A model generated the notes under the pieces. It was not told the DNA's origin, made no database searches, and worked only from the letters and a program-made list of their open reading frames with translations. Positions 8,721-17,608 of a DNA stretch of 64,000 nt are shown here, in pieces. The number at the start of each line of letters is the position of its first letter. The stretch's first letter is position 1. The stretch is from Oscillatoria princeps RMCB-10 (GTDB lineage: Bacteria > Cyanobacteriota > Cyanobacteriia > Cyanobacteriales > Oscillatoriaceae). The stretch lies in contig JAHHHT010000001.1 of NCBI GenBank assembly GCA_019359235.1, positions 310,001 through 374,000 on the forward strand, written 5' to 3'. The position numbers were made by a program, and so were the translations under genes.

Positions 8721-9803
8721 TCAATTCCACCGGCTAGCTGAAATGTGGACGTGACCGGAAAACAGCAACCGTGCGGTTCTCACTACACCGGCGCGTTCGA
8801 CGGTGATTTCGGAGCCTTCGCTGCGAGTAACAAAGGCAACTTCCATTTTCCCCGATGGGTGTTCGATGGCGAGCGTCTCCCGTCGGGAGCCGGTCACCAC
8901 TGCCACGCCATCTGCCACAGAGCCTTTGAGGAGGCTGCAGCAGCCTACGCAGATAGCGCCGGTTACTGCGTGGGAAGAATGGCAGGAATCCGGGACGAAA
9001 TAGCGGGAAGTAACACTGCCGCCGTAGCGGGGTGGCGCAATGATAGCGAATTTTGGGATGACGCTGTTGGCGACGTTGCCGAGTCCCATCCGGAAGCCGG
9101 CGATGCGGCGTATTGCCTCAACGCGCTCCCAGAAGGCTGTATCGGCGTCAAGTTCCGCTTTTGTCTCAAAGCCGGTTTTCCCCAGCGCACTGGCGCGTGC
9201 GATCGCCACCGGCATGGCAACATCGATGCAAGTAACATCTACCCCCTCAATTTCCTCGCGCCGATAACCAGTTGGTAGCAACTTGCCTGTTTTGGAGCCG
9301 ACAACCTCCATGAAATTAAGCAAAATCGGCGCTGCTGTTCCGGGCACACCGTCGATCGCCGTGTCGCCATCGTATGTCACCTCACCGCCCGGGGTGCGCA
9401 CCACAGCTTCGATCAGCGCCCCTGTATTAACGGCGCGGATCTTCACTGTTGTTTCGCCGTCCTCTGCCTTGACAAGACCCCTCTCGATGGCTGCTGGCCC
9501 AACACCGGCCAGGATGTTGCCGCAGGTCGGCCCAAAATCCACTTTCGGTTGCGCTACACTGACTTGCGCGAAGAGGAAATCCACATCCGCCCAAGGATGA
9601 TCCGACTCAGACAGGATGGCGACTTTGCTGGTGAGGGTTGTAGCGCCGCCAAGCCCGTCAATTTGGAGAGAGTCTGGTGAGCCCATCGCTGCCAGGAGTA
9701 CCTTGTCCCGCGTCGCCTCATCGGCTGGCAAATCTCTCTTCAGAAAATAGGGCCCGCGCGACGTGCCGCCGCGCATAAACAGGCAAGGTATCGCTCTTTG
9801 CAC
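8721..9803 (-). CDS. PrpF-like isomerase / 4-oxalomesaconate tautomerase family protein
   Basis: A 360-residue protein of the PrpF family (diaminopimelate-epimerase-like fold). The N-terminus has PCLFMRGGTSRGPYF, then GLGGATTLTSKVAI, and the DFGPTCGNILAGVGP segment that provides the conserved Cys loop. Family members isomerise unsaturated tricarboxylic acids (2-methyl-aconitate, 4-oxalomesaconate); the substrate here is not decidable. The start is a GTG at 9803 with an AGAGG about 5 nt upstream. No methylcitrate or gallate-pathway genes are adjacent, so a generic isomerase role is more likely than a dedicated pathway. Confidence 0.88.
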   Translation of the reverse strand: MQRAIPCLFMRGGTSRGPYFLKRDLPADEATRDKVLLAAMGSPDSLQIDGLGGATTLTSKVAILSESDHPWADVDFLFAQVSVAQPKVDFGPTCGNILAGVGPAAIERGLVKAEDGETTVKIRAVNTGALIEAVVRTPGGEVTYDGDTAIDGVPGTAAPILLNFMEVVGSKTGKLLPTGYRREEIEGVDVTCIDVAMPVAIARASALGKTGFETKAELDADTAFWERVEAIRRIAGFRMGLGNVANSVIPKFAIIAPPRYGGSVTSRYFVPDSCHSSHAVTGAICVGCCSLLKGSVADGVAVVTGSRRETLAIEHPSGKMEVAFVTRSEGSEITVERAGVVRTARLLFSGHVHISASRWN

Positions 9804-10054
9804 CTTTACCTCTTACGAGCTTGTACGGTGATCCAGCATAACTTTTTTACATCTATCTTAGGTTCTATCTTCGTTTTGTTCAGCTGTCAATATAATTTTG
9901 TTAAAGCTTTATATTGTCTTAACTGGACAGTGTGAAGTTGGGGGAGGAGTGGGCCAAAAGGCCAATGGGCCACTCAGGGAACAGGGGTCAGGGTTGGGGT
10001 GGTGCCGGTGGTAGAGTTCCAGCGCTCCGATGCGTTTCACCGGCATATTGGGAG

Positions 10055-10205
10055 GTAGATGTCAACAGACATGCCGGTGAGAAAATTAACCGGCAATTTA
10101 GTTTCATCAGCCACACCGGCAACCCGCTCTCCGACGCACTACCACCCAATCTGGAGTTGCAATTTCACTTGCTATTGTTGCCAGTGAGGCGGTGGCGTGG
10201 GGGAT
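10055..10205 (-). pseudogene. Histidine-kinase relic with internal deletion
   Basis: The left half resembles the HisKA region of both kinases (GCCGGTGA, AAAATTAACCGG, TTCAT, GCCACACCGGCAACC). The right half resembles the end of a GAF domain of the 1353-4454 kinase (ACCCAATCTGG, GTTGCAATTTCAC, CCAGTGAGGCGG). About 100 bases between these parts are missing. It is read on the minus strand, like both intact kinases. Confidence 0.65.
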
Positions 10206-10229
10206 GGTGGAGCCCACCGGCACCCGGAG

Positions 10230-10420
10230 AAAGCCGGTGAGACTTGAGCGAGACTGGGAGCCATCCCGTTTGGGCGTTCCCACCTCGCAGATTGTCCCGG
10301 ATTGCATTTAACCACTTTCGCTGCAAAAAATCAAGCTTTTTTTGTACCATTAGTTACAGGATGCCGGCCCCTTTGATTGCGAACTGGGCCCAAGTGGGAG
10401 TTCCGCACTCAAAAATGCCA
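10230..10420. repeat. Duplicated non-coding segment, copy B
   Basis: Copy of 5393-5580 with the same block order, from AGCCGGTGAGACTTGAG to ACTCAAAAATGCCACTA. Directly abuts the kinase relic on its left. Confidence 0.65.
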
Positions 10421-10508
10421 CTACTTCCAGCACCGGCGAGAAACCTTTGAGCGCTGTCAGGGCGGCGTCTTGATATTATTGACAATTCTTCGGGGTTATG
10501 ATAGGGCG

Positions 10509-10628
10509 CGAATTTTGGGAAATCTCACCCGCCGGTTGCCTTATATAGATGATTTGAGCTGCCGGTGGTTATTTTTACGGGAGCGAAAGCGCTGGTAGCT
10601 GTGTGCCGGTGGGTCCGGATGCCGGTGC
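10509..10628. repeat. Duplicated block, copy B
   Basis: Counterpart of 6703-6800, with an extra 19-base stretch (GAGCGAAAGCGCTGGTAGC). Its right end forms the junction with the truncated reductase coding sequence. Confidence 0.65.
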
Positions 10629-11691
10629 GGATGAGCGCGTGCGGCGCGCGGATATTTATTGTTTTGTTCGTTCGGAGACTCCTGAATTGGGCCTGAGTAA
10701 GCTGCAAAATAATTTGCAATCTTATGGAATTTGGCAGGAGCAATTCCGGGGCAAAATTATGCCGGTGATTGGCGATTTATCTCAGCCCCTGTTAGGTCTT
10801 GACGAGGGAGAGTTTCAAAATCTGGCTTGTGAGGTGGATGTCATTTATCACAGTGGGGCATTGCTGCACTATACTTATCCCTACTCTCAATTCAAGCCTG
10901 TTAATGTTCTGGGAACCCAAGAAGTCCTGAGATTGGCCAGTACAGGGAAGGTCAAGCCGGTACATTATGTTTCTACTCTCGCTGTTTTTGAATCAGCGGC
11001 CTATTCTGGAAAAGTCGTAACTGAATTAGATCCCTTAGAGCATAGCGAGGAGATGTACCTTGGCTATTCCCAGAGTAAATGGGTGGCGGAAAAGTTAGTG
11101 AAGATAGCGGGAGAGAGAGGGCTTCCCATTTCTATATATAGACCCCCATTGATTTCCGGGCACAGTCAAACCGGCGTCTGGAATACCGACGATATATTCT
11201 GCCGAATCATTAAAGGATGCATTCAGATGGTTTGCCGGCCAGACCTAGACATTATGTGGGATATGTCCCCAGTGGATTATGTGAGCCAAAGTATGGTCTA
11301 TCTGTCGCACCAAAAGGAGTCCTTCGGAAAGGCTTTTCATTTAAACAATCCCCAACCTATTCCCTGGAACCTATTATTTGATATGGTTAAGGATTTTGGA
11401 TATCCCCTCCAAAAGATTTCTCTGAATAATTGGCAAACGCAACTGGAGCGGATTGACAGGGAAAACCCGTTATATCCTCTTATGCCTTTCTTTCTAACCA
11501 GACGCTATGACAAGCAGCTGACCGGTATGGAAATGTATGAAGAAGCGAGAAGACCCAAGGTTAGTTGCGAGAAGACCCAGGCCGCGCTAGCAGGGAGTTC
11601 CATCACCTGTCCTCCGATAGATGACAAAGTGTTAAAAACTTACTTGTCATATTTCACCGGCAGCGGTTTTCTGAAATTGCCGGAAATTTAA
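10603..11691 (+). pseudogene. 5'-truncated thioester reductase (NRPS/CAR-type SDR domain)
   Basis: From residue 16 on (ADIYCFVRSETPELGLSKLQ) it follows the terminal thioester-reductase domain of NRPSs and carboxylic-acid reductases: GDLSQPLLGL, DVIYHSGALLHYTYPY, NVLGTQEVLRLA, HYVSTLAVF. It keeps the catalytic YxxxK in GYSQSK and the substrate-loop IYRPPLISG. The N-terminal TGATGFLG-type NADPH-binding strand expected before ADIYCFVR is absent; that stretch is GC-rich repeat-derived sequence. Reductive release of a peptide or acyl thioester would need that Rossmann motif, so I infer a non-functional fragment, although the frame stays open for 362 codons. No adenylation or carrier domain precedes it. 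The other NRPS-like pieces in the window are at 50-52 kb. Confidence 0.75.
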
Positions 11692-12015
11692 ACCCTATCT
11701 TTGCTGGCATTTTTCTCCTTGAAAAGTGCCCCGGACAGCCCGGGGGGTTAGACTTAGATTACATTCGTGTCTCTCTCCCGTTGGGACGCGCTCGTACTTC
11801 GAGGTTGCCGGCAAGCAACAAACCGCCCATCTGATGAAGGGAGCTACTGTCAAGCCTTGACGGAAATTTCTCAGTGTGATAAAATAGTGTAGGGGCTGGT
11901 TTTGCCAACAAATTTGACCTCCGGGCGAAAAATATCTATAAACCCGCCCCCACTGATGCCGGTGAAAAAAAATGCGAGGCGATCGCACTCCCACCGGCAC
12001 CCCCGCACCCCACAT
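11692..12015. other. Intergenic region, nothing identified
   Basis: About 320 bases between convergent genes. No gene, RNA or strong repeat seen; a weak CCCCGGACAGCCCGGGGG stem lies near 11729-11747 and might act as a terminator for the reductase fragment. Confidence 0.5.
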
Positions 12016-14889
12016 CTACAAAACCGCTCCAACTCTCTCCTTAGAAGGCGCAGGAAAGTGCACCACCGGAATCTCAATGCAGAACTCCGTACCGGCACCC
12101 GGTTGGGAAACGCACTCAAACACGCCGCCGTGTTTCTCCACCACAATCTGCCTGCTGATAGACAGCCCCATGCCGGTGCCCTTACCCACCGCCTTTGTCG
12201 TGAAGAAAGGCTGAAAAATCCGCGCCCGCACCGCTTCTGGCATTCCCGGACCATTGTCAGCAATCACGATCCGAACAAATTGGCAATGGGGCAACGGGCG
12301 CTGGGCGCTGGGCGCTGGTGATTGTTCTTCCCCCCCACGCCCCATTCCCAATTCCCCATGCCCCACTTCGGTGCGAATGCGAATCGCAGGGGATTGGGCA
12401 CTGCGCACTGCGGATTGTTTTTCTTCCCCATGCCCGATGCCCAGTGCCCTGTGCCCCATTTCCAGCGCGTCAATCGCATTGCTCAGCACATTCATAAACA
12501 CCTGATTCAGCAAACCGGCATAGCACTCCACCTGCGGCAATTTCCCATACTCCTTAATCACCTGAATCGCCGGACGCTCTGGCTTCCCCTTCAGCCGGTG
12601 CTGCAAAATCATCAGGGTGCTGTCTATCCCCTCATGGATATCCACCGCCTTCTTCTCCGACTGGTCGATGCGAGAAAAATTGCGCAAAGACAGGACAATC
12701 TGGCGGATGCGGTCAGCCCCAACCTGCATCGAGGACAGCATCTTGGGCAAATCCTCAACAATAAAATCCAGCTCAATCTCCTCAATCCGCTCCACAATAT
12801 CCGCGTCCGGCTTGGGATATTTCCCCTCATAGAGCTCCAGCAATTCGAGCAAATCGCTGGCGTATTGATTGACGTGAATCAGATTGCCGGTGATAAAATT
12901 AACCGGGTTATTAATTTCATGGGCCACACCGGCAACCAGCTCGCCCAGGGCGGACATCTTCTCGCTCTGAATCAGCTGGGTTTGCATCTGCTGCATTTCA
13001 CTGAGCGCCCGCGCCAGCTCTTGCGCTTGCGCCGCCGACCGTACAGCGGCTTCTTTGCTCTGTTCGTAGAGCTCCGCTTGGTGAATCGCAATCGCCGCTT
13101 GCGAAGCCAGCTGCTGCAGCAACTCCAGCTCAGCCGTTTTCCAGACGCGCGGCGACCGGCACTCGTGAGCGATCAGCAACCCCCACAGCTGAGACTCTAT
13201 CCGCACCGGCACAGTCAGGCTGGATTTAATCTCAAGACTCTCCAAAAACTCCCGGTGACAGTCACTGATCTCCTCGGCTGCCACATTATTAATCGCCCGC
13301 ATCCTTCCAAAATCGTACAGATCGAAATACTCATCCGGAAAGCACTTCCCCGAAGATTTCACCCCAATAACTGAGCGCCAGTTGCCCCTGCACTCTTCAA
13401 CCGTCACCTCTCCGGAGCCATCTGCAGCTATCTGGTAAATCACCACCCGGTCTGCATTCAGCAAGGCGCGGACTTCTCGCACAATAGTTTGCAGAATCGT
13501 TTTTAAATCCAGCGTGCTGCGGATTTGGTCGGTGATTTGCTTCACCGCCCTGGTAAACTCTAAAGACTGTTGCAGCTGAGCGGTGCGCTCCTGAACTTGA
13601 CGCTCCAAATTAGCATTGAGCGCTTGCACTTCTTGGTAGAGCAGGTACTGCTGAATCGCCATCGAGAACTGGTGGCCAATGGCTTGAGCCAGCTCAATCT
13701 CCTCACGAGCCCACTCGCGGGACTGCCCTCTTTTTAGCTCTCGCCACTCTTGAAAAGATTCCCTCGGCCCCTGCTGTTGAGCACTGGGGTCAAATTCTCC
13801 CGCCCACAAGGTTTCCGTTTCAATTTCCTCGCGAAACACGCTCAGAAAGCCGAGCAACTGCTGGCGGTAGTGCAGGGGCACCACCAGCAGCCCCCGAATC
13901 CGAGTCGGCTGGAATGCCGGTGCCAGCAAGACAAACTGCGCTTCCTTATATATATCTGTAATTGCCCAGATGCCGCCGCTTCCCAGCTGGGGGGTTTCTG
14001 GGTGAGCCGGCTGAAAACCGGCTCCCAACCCTTGCCCCCACAGGGGGTACTCTTCCAGCTCCCCCTCTCCCCAGGGAGCCGGCCCGGCCCCACAGGTGAC
14101 CAACTCGCAGTTGGGGTGCGCCATCCCGCCACGCCTGATGTACAGTCTGCCACCGGCTCCTTCAAAAGCGGCGACGGTTGCTTCCAGCGCCGCTTGCAGT
14201 TGAATGGTTGGCTGGGCGTGCAGCAGGGTGGCGATTCGGTTAATCGTGGCCTCTCGCGCTTGCTGGGCCCGGGCGTGGCTTAGCATCGTCGAGTGCGCCA
14301 GCGCCACCGACACCTGATCCGCTACTTGCTGCAGCACCTGCAAATCTTGATCGAAAATGAATTGCGCCTCTGAGTGGTGGGACACCAGCAGCCCCCACAG
14401 CTGGTTTTGGTGCAGCACCGGCACCACCACGGAAGACTGCACGCCCATTGCCTTCAGATACGCCGCATGGCAGGAGTCTACTGGGCGGTAGCGGATATCT
14501 GCCGTCGCTAAGGGGTTCCCGGTCCCGGCGTCGCGCAGCGGACTCAGACCGATCTGCTGCGAGTTCACATCCACTATCGTCCTGGCCCGCGCTCTGACAT
14601 ACAGCTCTCGCGCCTCCAGGGGAATGTCATCGGTTGGGAAATGCAGCCCTAACATAGAGGGGAGTCTATGGTTATTCACCGACTCAGCAATCACTTCTCC
14701 ACTGCCATCCGCCTCAAACCGGTAGACCATCACCCGATCCGTCTTTAAAAACGAGCGCACTTCTACCACCGTCGCCGCCAAAATCTCCTGCAATTCCAGA
14801 AACTGGCGTATCCGGTTGGTCATGCGGTGCAGCAAAACTTCCTGGTTCAGTATCTGCTGTAGGGTCTGCGTATTATCGGCCAGATTCAT
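12016..14889 (-). CDS. GAF-GAF-GAF sensor histidine kinase with phytochrome-type GAF
   Basis: A 957-residue cytosolic kinase. GAF1 (about 20-200) is phytochrome-like: FPTDDIPLEARELY holds the DIP motif (Asp88), and Cys140-His141 in VDSCHAAYL is the canonical bilin attachment context. A more divergent GAF lies at about 215-415. GAF3 (about 445-605) has GKCF (Cys516) and a second Cys-His (544-545). HisKA follows with His657 ([11 protein letters not shown]), then HATPase_c (NQVFMNVLSNAID, ADNGPGM, GKGTGMGL). A PHY domain is not evident, so it is a knotless or cyanobacteriochrome-like sensor. The ATPase domain carries two low-complexity insertions (residues about 811-834 and 843-869) encoded by heptamer-type repeats. 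The start at 14889 has AAGGGA just upstream. Closely related to the kinase at 1353-4454. Confidence 0.93.
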   Translation of the reverse strand: MNLADNTQTLQQILNQEVLLHRMTNRIRQFLELQEILAATVVEVRSFLKTDRVMVYRFEADGSGEVIAESVNNHRLPSMLGLHFPTDDIPLEARELYVRARARTIVDVNSQQIGLSPLRDAGTGNPLATADIRYRPVDSCHAAYLKAMGVQSSVVVPVLHQNQLWGLLVSHHSEAQFIFDQDLQVLQQVADQVSVALAHSTMLSHARAQQAREATINRIATLLHAQPTIQLQAALEATVAAFEGAGGRLYIRRGGMAHPNCELVTCGAGPAPWGEGELEEYPLWGQGLGAGFQPAHPETPQLGSGGIWAITDIYKEAQFVLLAPAFQPTRIRGLLVVPLHYRQQLLGFLSVFREEIETETLWAGEFDPSAQQQGPRESFQEWRELKRGQSREWAREEIELAQAIGHQFSMAIQQYLLYQEVQALNANLERQVQERTAQLQQSLEFTRAVKQITDQIRSTLDLKTILQTIVREVRALLNADRVVIYQIAADGSGEVTVEECRGNWRSVIGVKSSGKCFPDEYFDLYDFGRMRAINNVAAEEISDCHREFLESLEIKSSLTVPVRIESQLWGLLIAHECRSPRVWKTAELELLQQLASQAAIAIHQAELYEQSKEAAVRSAAQAQELARALSEMQQMQTQLIQSEKMSALGELVAGVAHEINNPVNFITGNLIHVNQYASDLLELLELYEGKYPKPDADIVERIEEIELDFIVEDLPKMLSSMQVGADRIRQIVLSLRNFSRIDQSEKKAVDIHEGIDSTLMILQHRLKGKPERPAIQVIKEYGKLPQVECYAGLLNQVFMNVLSNAIDALEMGHRALGIGHGEEKQSAVRSAQSPAIRIRTEVGHGELGMGRGGEEQSPAPSAQRPLPHCQFVRIVIADNGPGMPEAVRARIFQPFFTTKAVGKGTGMGLSISRQIVVEKHGGVFECVSQPGAGTEFCIEIPVVHFPAPSKERVGAVL
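12282..12461. repeat. Short tandem repeat DNA inserted within a kinase gene
   Basis: GGGCGCTGGGCGCTGGGCGCTGG, CCCCATTCCCAATTCCCCATGCCCC and GGGCACTGCGCACTGCGG are runs of cyanobacterial heptamer-like repeats normally seen between genes (compare 28120-28190). Here they stay in frame and encode residues about 811-870. Confidence 0.75.
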
Positions 14890-15121
14890 TCCCTTGTTTC
14901 CAAAAATCTTAAATTATTCTGTAATTAGCCTCTAGTGTAATTTTAAAAGCAGACAGAGCCTTCGTAGAAATCGCGGCTCTCGCTTCTACCAGATAACACC
15001 CCAATCAGGAAGACCGGCCCTCCCTTTCTTAATATAACTTAACAAAACGAGCCCCCAACACGCGCGTGAAAAGCCGGCCTCGGGTGGTGGGGCGGAGGGC
15101 GCTGGATTGGAGATCGGCGGC

Positions 15122-15580
15122 CTACTTGTGTGCCAGACGCTGCCGAATCTCTTCGCGCACACTCACAAGAATGCGACCGAGATGATTTTGGCCCGTTCGA
15201 TCGGCACCGCAGCCCCAGTAGTAATCAGTGGCGGAGTTTTCCACGATCGCCTCACAGCCGGTGGCCAGCAGCGTGGCTTGGATCTCTTTGTGAGTGAGAA
15301 ATTTAATTAACACCGCCTCTCGCATAATATAATATTTTGCCTCGTGCCAGTCCGGGCGCAGGGTGCGCTTCGGGTCCCGCCCCAGCGCCGCCGCTTCCAC
15401 CGGCGTCGGGGCGGCATAAATCAGAGGGATAACCGCTTCCTCCGAAGTGCCGGCAAATTTTTGCGCCTGATAGTAGTGCTCCACCGTTGGCCAGTCTTTC
15501 CCCTGCAGGTGAATCCCGTGCGGAGAGAAGTTGGAAAAGCAGCCGTAGGGCTCGTCCACCTTGTAAAAGTAAACTGTCAC
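15122..15580 (-). CDS. NADAR family protein (YbiA-like)
   Basis: A 152-residue NADAR/DUF1768 domain over the full length: YGCFSNFSPHGIHLQGKDWP, TVEHYYQAQKF, the ALGRDPKRTLRPDW loop, MREAVLIKF and a terminal DYYWGCGADRTGQNHLGRIL. E. coli YbiA is an N-glycosidase acting on reactive riboflavin-biosynthesis intermediates; other members are linked to ADP-ribose chemistry. The conserved Trp, Glu-His and the WGCG segment are all present, so it should be active. Single gene, divergent from the following DUF4129 gene. Confidence 0.92.
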   Translation of the reverse strand: MTVYFYKVDEPYGCFSNFSPHGIHLQGKDWPTVEHYYQAQKFAGTSEEAVIPLIYAAPTPVEAAALGRDPKRTLRPDWHEAKYYIMREAVLIKFLTHKEIQATLLATGCEAIVENSATDYYWGCGADRTGQNHLGRILVSVREEIRQRLAHK

Positions 15581-15659
15581 CTGAAATCCGTTAGATTAGT
15601 AAATATTAAATCCATACTTTTAGCTCAACCCCTATCAGATTATGGATTTTACCAGTTTT

Positions 15660-15695
15660 CCTGCAGTTTAAAATCTAAAATCTAAAATCTACAAT
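15660..15695. repeat. TAAAATC heptamer tandem repeat
   Basis: AAAATCTAAAATCTAAAATCTACAATC is a short tandem repeated repeat of the cyanobacterial STRR type, just before the DUF4129 start. A second array lies at about 25183-25208. Confidence 0.7.
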
Positions 15696-15699
15696 CAAC

Positions 15700-16311
15700 A
15701 TGTCTGCGGGCTCCTTTGAGAAAACCAACTTTGGCTGGCAGCTGCAACAGCTGCAGCAACAGGCGGGAGAGTGGCTGGAACTGCAATTTTCCCAATTTAA
15801 CCTGCCCGAAGTATCATGGCCATCCCGGTCGATGGACTGGAGCTGGCTGCCGCCGGTATCCTGGGCCCTATTCTGGATAACCCTCGGCTTGCTCCTGAGT
15901 TGGCTGGCTTTGCGGCTGTTGCGGCTGTGGCCCGAACTTTGGAGCGCTTTCCCCTCCCTGCTGGGGAATTCAGCTGTGCCCAGGGCAACTGGCGCTGAGG
16001 CCCAATTAACACCGGCAGCTTGGCAGCAGCGAGCCAATGAATTTCAGCGCCAAGGCAACTACCGGGAAGCCTGCCGCTCACTGTATATGGCCATGCTGCA
16101 GCGACTGCACGACACCGGCACAGCCGTTAACCAACCCAGCCGCACCGATGGGGAATACCGGCAGTTGATCGGGCAGATCCCCGCCTGTACCCAGTGTGAA
16201 ATTCTCCTCTTCACCCACGAGCGGCTGTGCTTTGGCACATCCGTTGCCACCCCGGAAGATTTCCGCCGGTGCCAGCAAGCTTACCGGCAGATTTCCCAGC
16301 CGGGCAAGTAA
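15700..16311 (+). CDS. DUF4129 domain membrane protein
   Basis: A 203-residue protein with one hydrophobic segment at about 48-72 and a cytosolic DUF4129 domain at about 105-195 (QRQGNYREACRSLYMAML, then TDGEYRQLI and LLFTHERLCFG). It is the first gene of a block whose members (DUF4129, DUF4350, MoxR, DUF58) occur together in many bacteria and are thought to act on envelope proteins. The DUF4350 gene starts 69 nt downstream on the same strand, consistent with cotranscription. Biochemical function unknown. Confidence 0.85.
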   Translation: MSAGSFEKTNFGWQLQQLQQQAGEWLELQFSQFNLPEVSWPSRSMDWSWLPPVSWALFWITLGLLLSWLALRLLRLWPELWSAFPSLLGNSAVPRATGAEAQLTPAAWQQRANEFQRQGNYREACRSLYMAMLQRLHDTGTAVNQPSRTDGEYRQLIGQIPACTQCEILLFTHERLCFGTSVATPEDFRRCQQAYRQISQPGK

Positions 16312-16380
16312 AAATAATTTCCGTTTCTACAATTACCGCACACCCAGACTATTATTATAAAGTAATCAAGCGTAAAATGT

Positions 16381-17514
16381 ATGAGCATTTCCAAACGCCG
16401 ACTGTGGTGGGTGGGGGGAATCGCCATTGCCGCGATCGTGTTGCTAACCTTGCTGGTTGCGCCCAGCAAGAACCTGCAGAGTCAGGGTTCCACCTACAGC
16501 CGCTCTCCCGACGGCTATGGCGCATGGTACGCTTATATGGAAGAGCGGGGCGTGCCGGTGGAGCGCTGGCAGCAACCTTTTAAGGACCTGCCCGGAGCCA
16601 GCAGCCAGAACCCTGATTCCGAGAGCAAAAAGCCGATCGCCCTGTTGCGAGTCAACAGCCAGGTGAGTCGGGAATGGATTGACTCCCAGAAAGAAGACTG
16701 GGTAAAAAAAGGCAACACCCTGGTAATTTTGGGAGCTTGGGAGCCGGTGAGTGCGGCTGAGTTCAGCACGGTGCTCAATTCCCCCGCAGGCGACGTCAAG
16801 ATTGAAACCCGACGCCGGCGAAAAGAAAGCCCATTTAGCCAACCGGCAAAAACCACTCTCCTGGGCGATTCCTTCGGCGCTGCAGTTTGGGAAGAGAAAA
16901 TCGGCAAGGGACGGGTCATTTGGGCCACCACGCCCCATTTAGCCGCCAACGCCTATCAGAACGAGCCAGGAAACTATGAATTTCTGGCACAGCTGGTCAC
17001 TCAAAATAAAAACAAAGTGTGGGTGGATGAATATATCCACGGCTACAGGAACCCGCAGGATAGCAAAGGCAAACAAACCCCCGGCAGCTGGATAGAATAT
17101 TTGGCAAAAACCCCCTTGCAGGCAGCTTTTTTGCAGGCGGGCGTCTTGCTTTTAGCCGCACTCTGGGCGGGAAACCGGCGCTTCGGGCAGCCTCAACCCC
17201 TAGAGGTGCCGGTGGAGGACAACAGCTTGGCTTATATTCAAGCCCTTGCCGGCGTCTTGGAAAAAGCGGAAAGCCGGGAATTTGTTCTCGAAGTTGTCGG
17301 CAAAGAACAACAGCTGCAGCTGCAAAAAGCCTTGGGACTCGGGCCGGTGCTGCTGGAACCGCAGGCGCTGGCCGATGCCTGGGCTAGGGAAACGGGACGA
17401 CCGGCAGCTCAATTGCTAGAATTGCTGCAACTGCAGTCGCACAAGCGGCGAATCAGTGAGCGAGACTTGCTAACCTGGTTGAGAAAATGGCAATTGGGGA
17501 TTAGCCGGGATTAG
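16381..17514 (+). CDS. DUF4350 domain protein
   Basis: A 377-residue protein with an N-terminal membrane anchor (residues 7-27, LWWVGGIAIAAIVLLTLLV) and a second hydrophobic segment around 255-275. The region between carries the DUF4350 fold (YGAWYAYMEERGVPVERWQQP, LGAWEPVSAAEF, GKGRVIWATTPHLAANAY), presumably periplasmic. The C-terminal 100 residues are helical and cytosolic. The 3' end, including the stop, lies inside an inverted repeat (17505-17562). Member of the MoxR/DUF58 block. Confidence 0.85.
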   Translation: MSISKRRLWWVGGIAIAAIVLLTLLVAPSKNLQSQGSTYSRSPDGYGAWYAYMEERGVPVERWQQPFKDLPGASSQNPDSESKKPIALLRVNSQVSREWIDSQKEDWVKKGNTLVILGAWEPVSAAEFSTVLNSPAGDVKIETRRRRKESPFSQPAKTTLLGDSFGAAVWEEKIGKGRVIWATTPHLAANAYQNEPGNYEFLAQLVTQNKNKVWVDEYIHGYRNPQDSKGKQTPGSWIEYLAKTPLQAAFLQAGVLLLAALWAGNRRFGQPQPLEVPVEDNSLAYIQALAGVLEKAESREFVLEVVGKEQQLQLQKALGLGPVLLEPQALADAWARETGRPAAQLLELLQLQSHKRRISERDLLTWLRKWQLGISRD

Positions 17515-17562
17515 GGGATTTGGGGATTAAGAGTTTTTTATCCCCTAATCCCCTAATCCCGG
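17505..17562. repeat. Inverted repeat of GGGATTA heptamers
   Basis: CCGGGATTAGGGGAT and GGGGATTAA face TTATCCCCTAATCCCCTAATCCCGG across a short T-rich loop. It overlaps the DUF4350 stop codon and could attenuate or terminate transcription before the MoxR gene. Confidence 0.65.
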
Positions 17563-17608
17563 CTTCTATTCCCCATTCCCCAGACAACTGACACCTAATA
17601 ACTAATTA

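Larger units (their letters stand above)
9804..10602. other. Intergenic region with gene relics
   Basis: Contains the promoter region of the PrpF-like gene, a kinase relic (10055-10205), the second copy of a duplicated segment (10230-10420) and most of a further duplicated block (10509-10628). Nothing intact is coded. Confidence 0.7.

Noticed and set aside
10165-10350. A 61-codon minus-strand frame in the relic region
   Set aside because: Covers duplicated non-coding DNA and kinase debris; not preserved in the other copy.
12322-13374. A 350-codon frame opposite the second kinase
   Set aside because: Antisense to well-conserved HisKA, HATPase and GAF coding sequence; leucine/histidine/glutamine-rich shadow composition.
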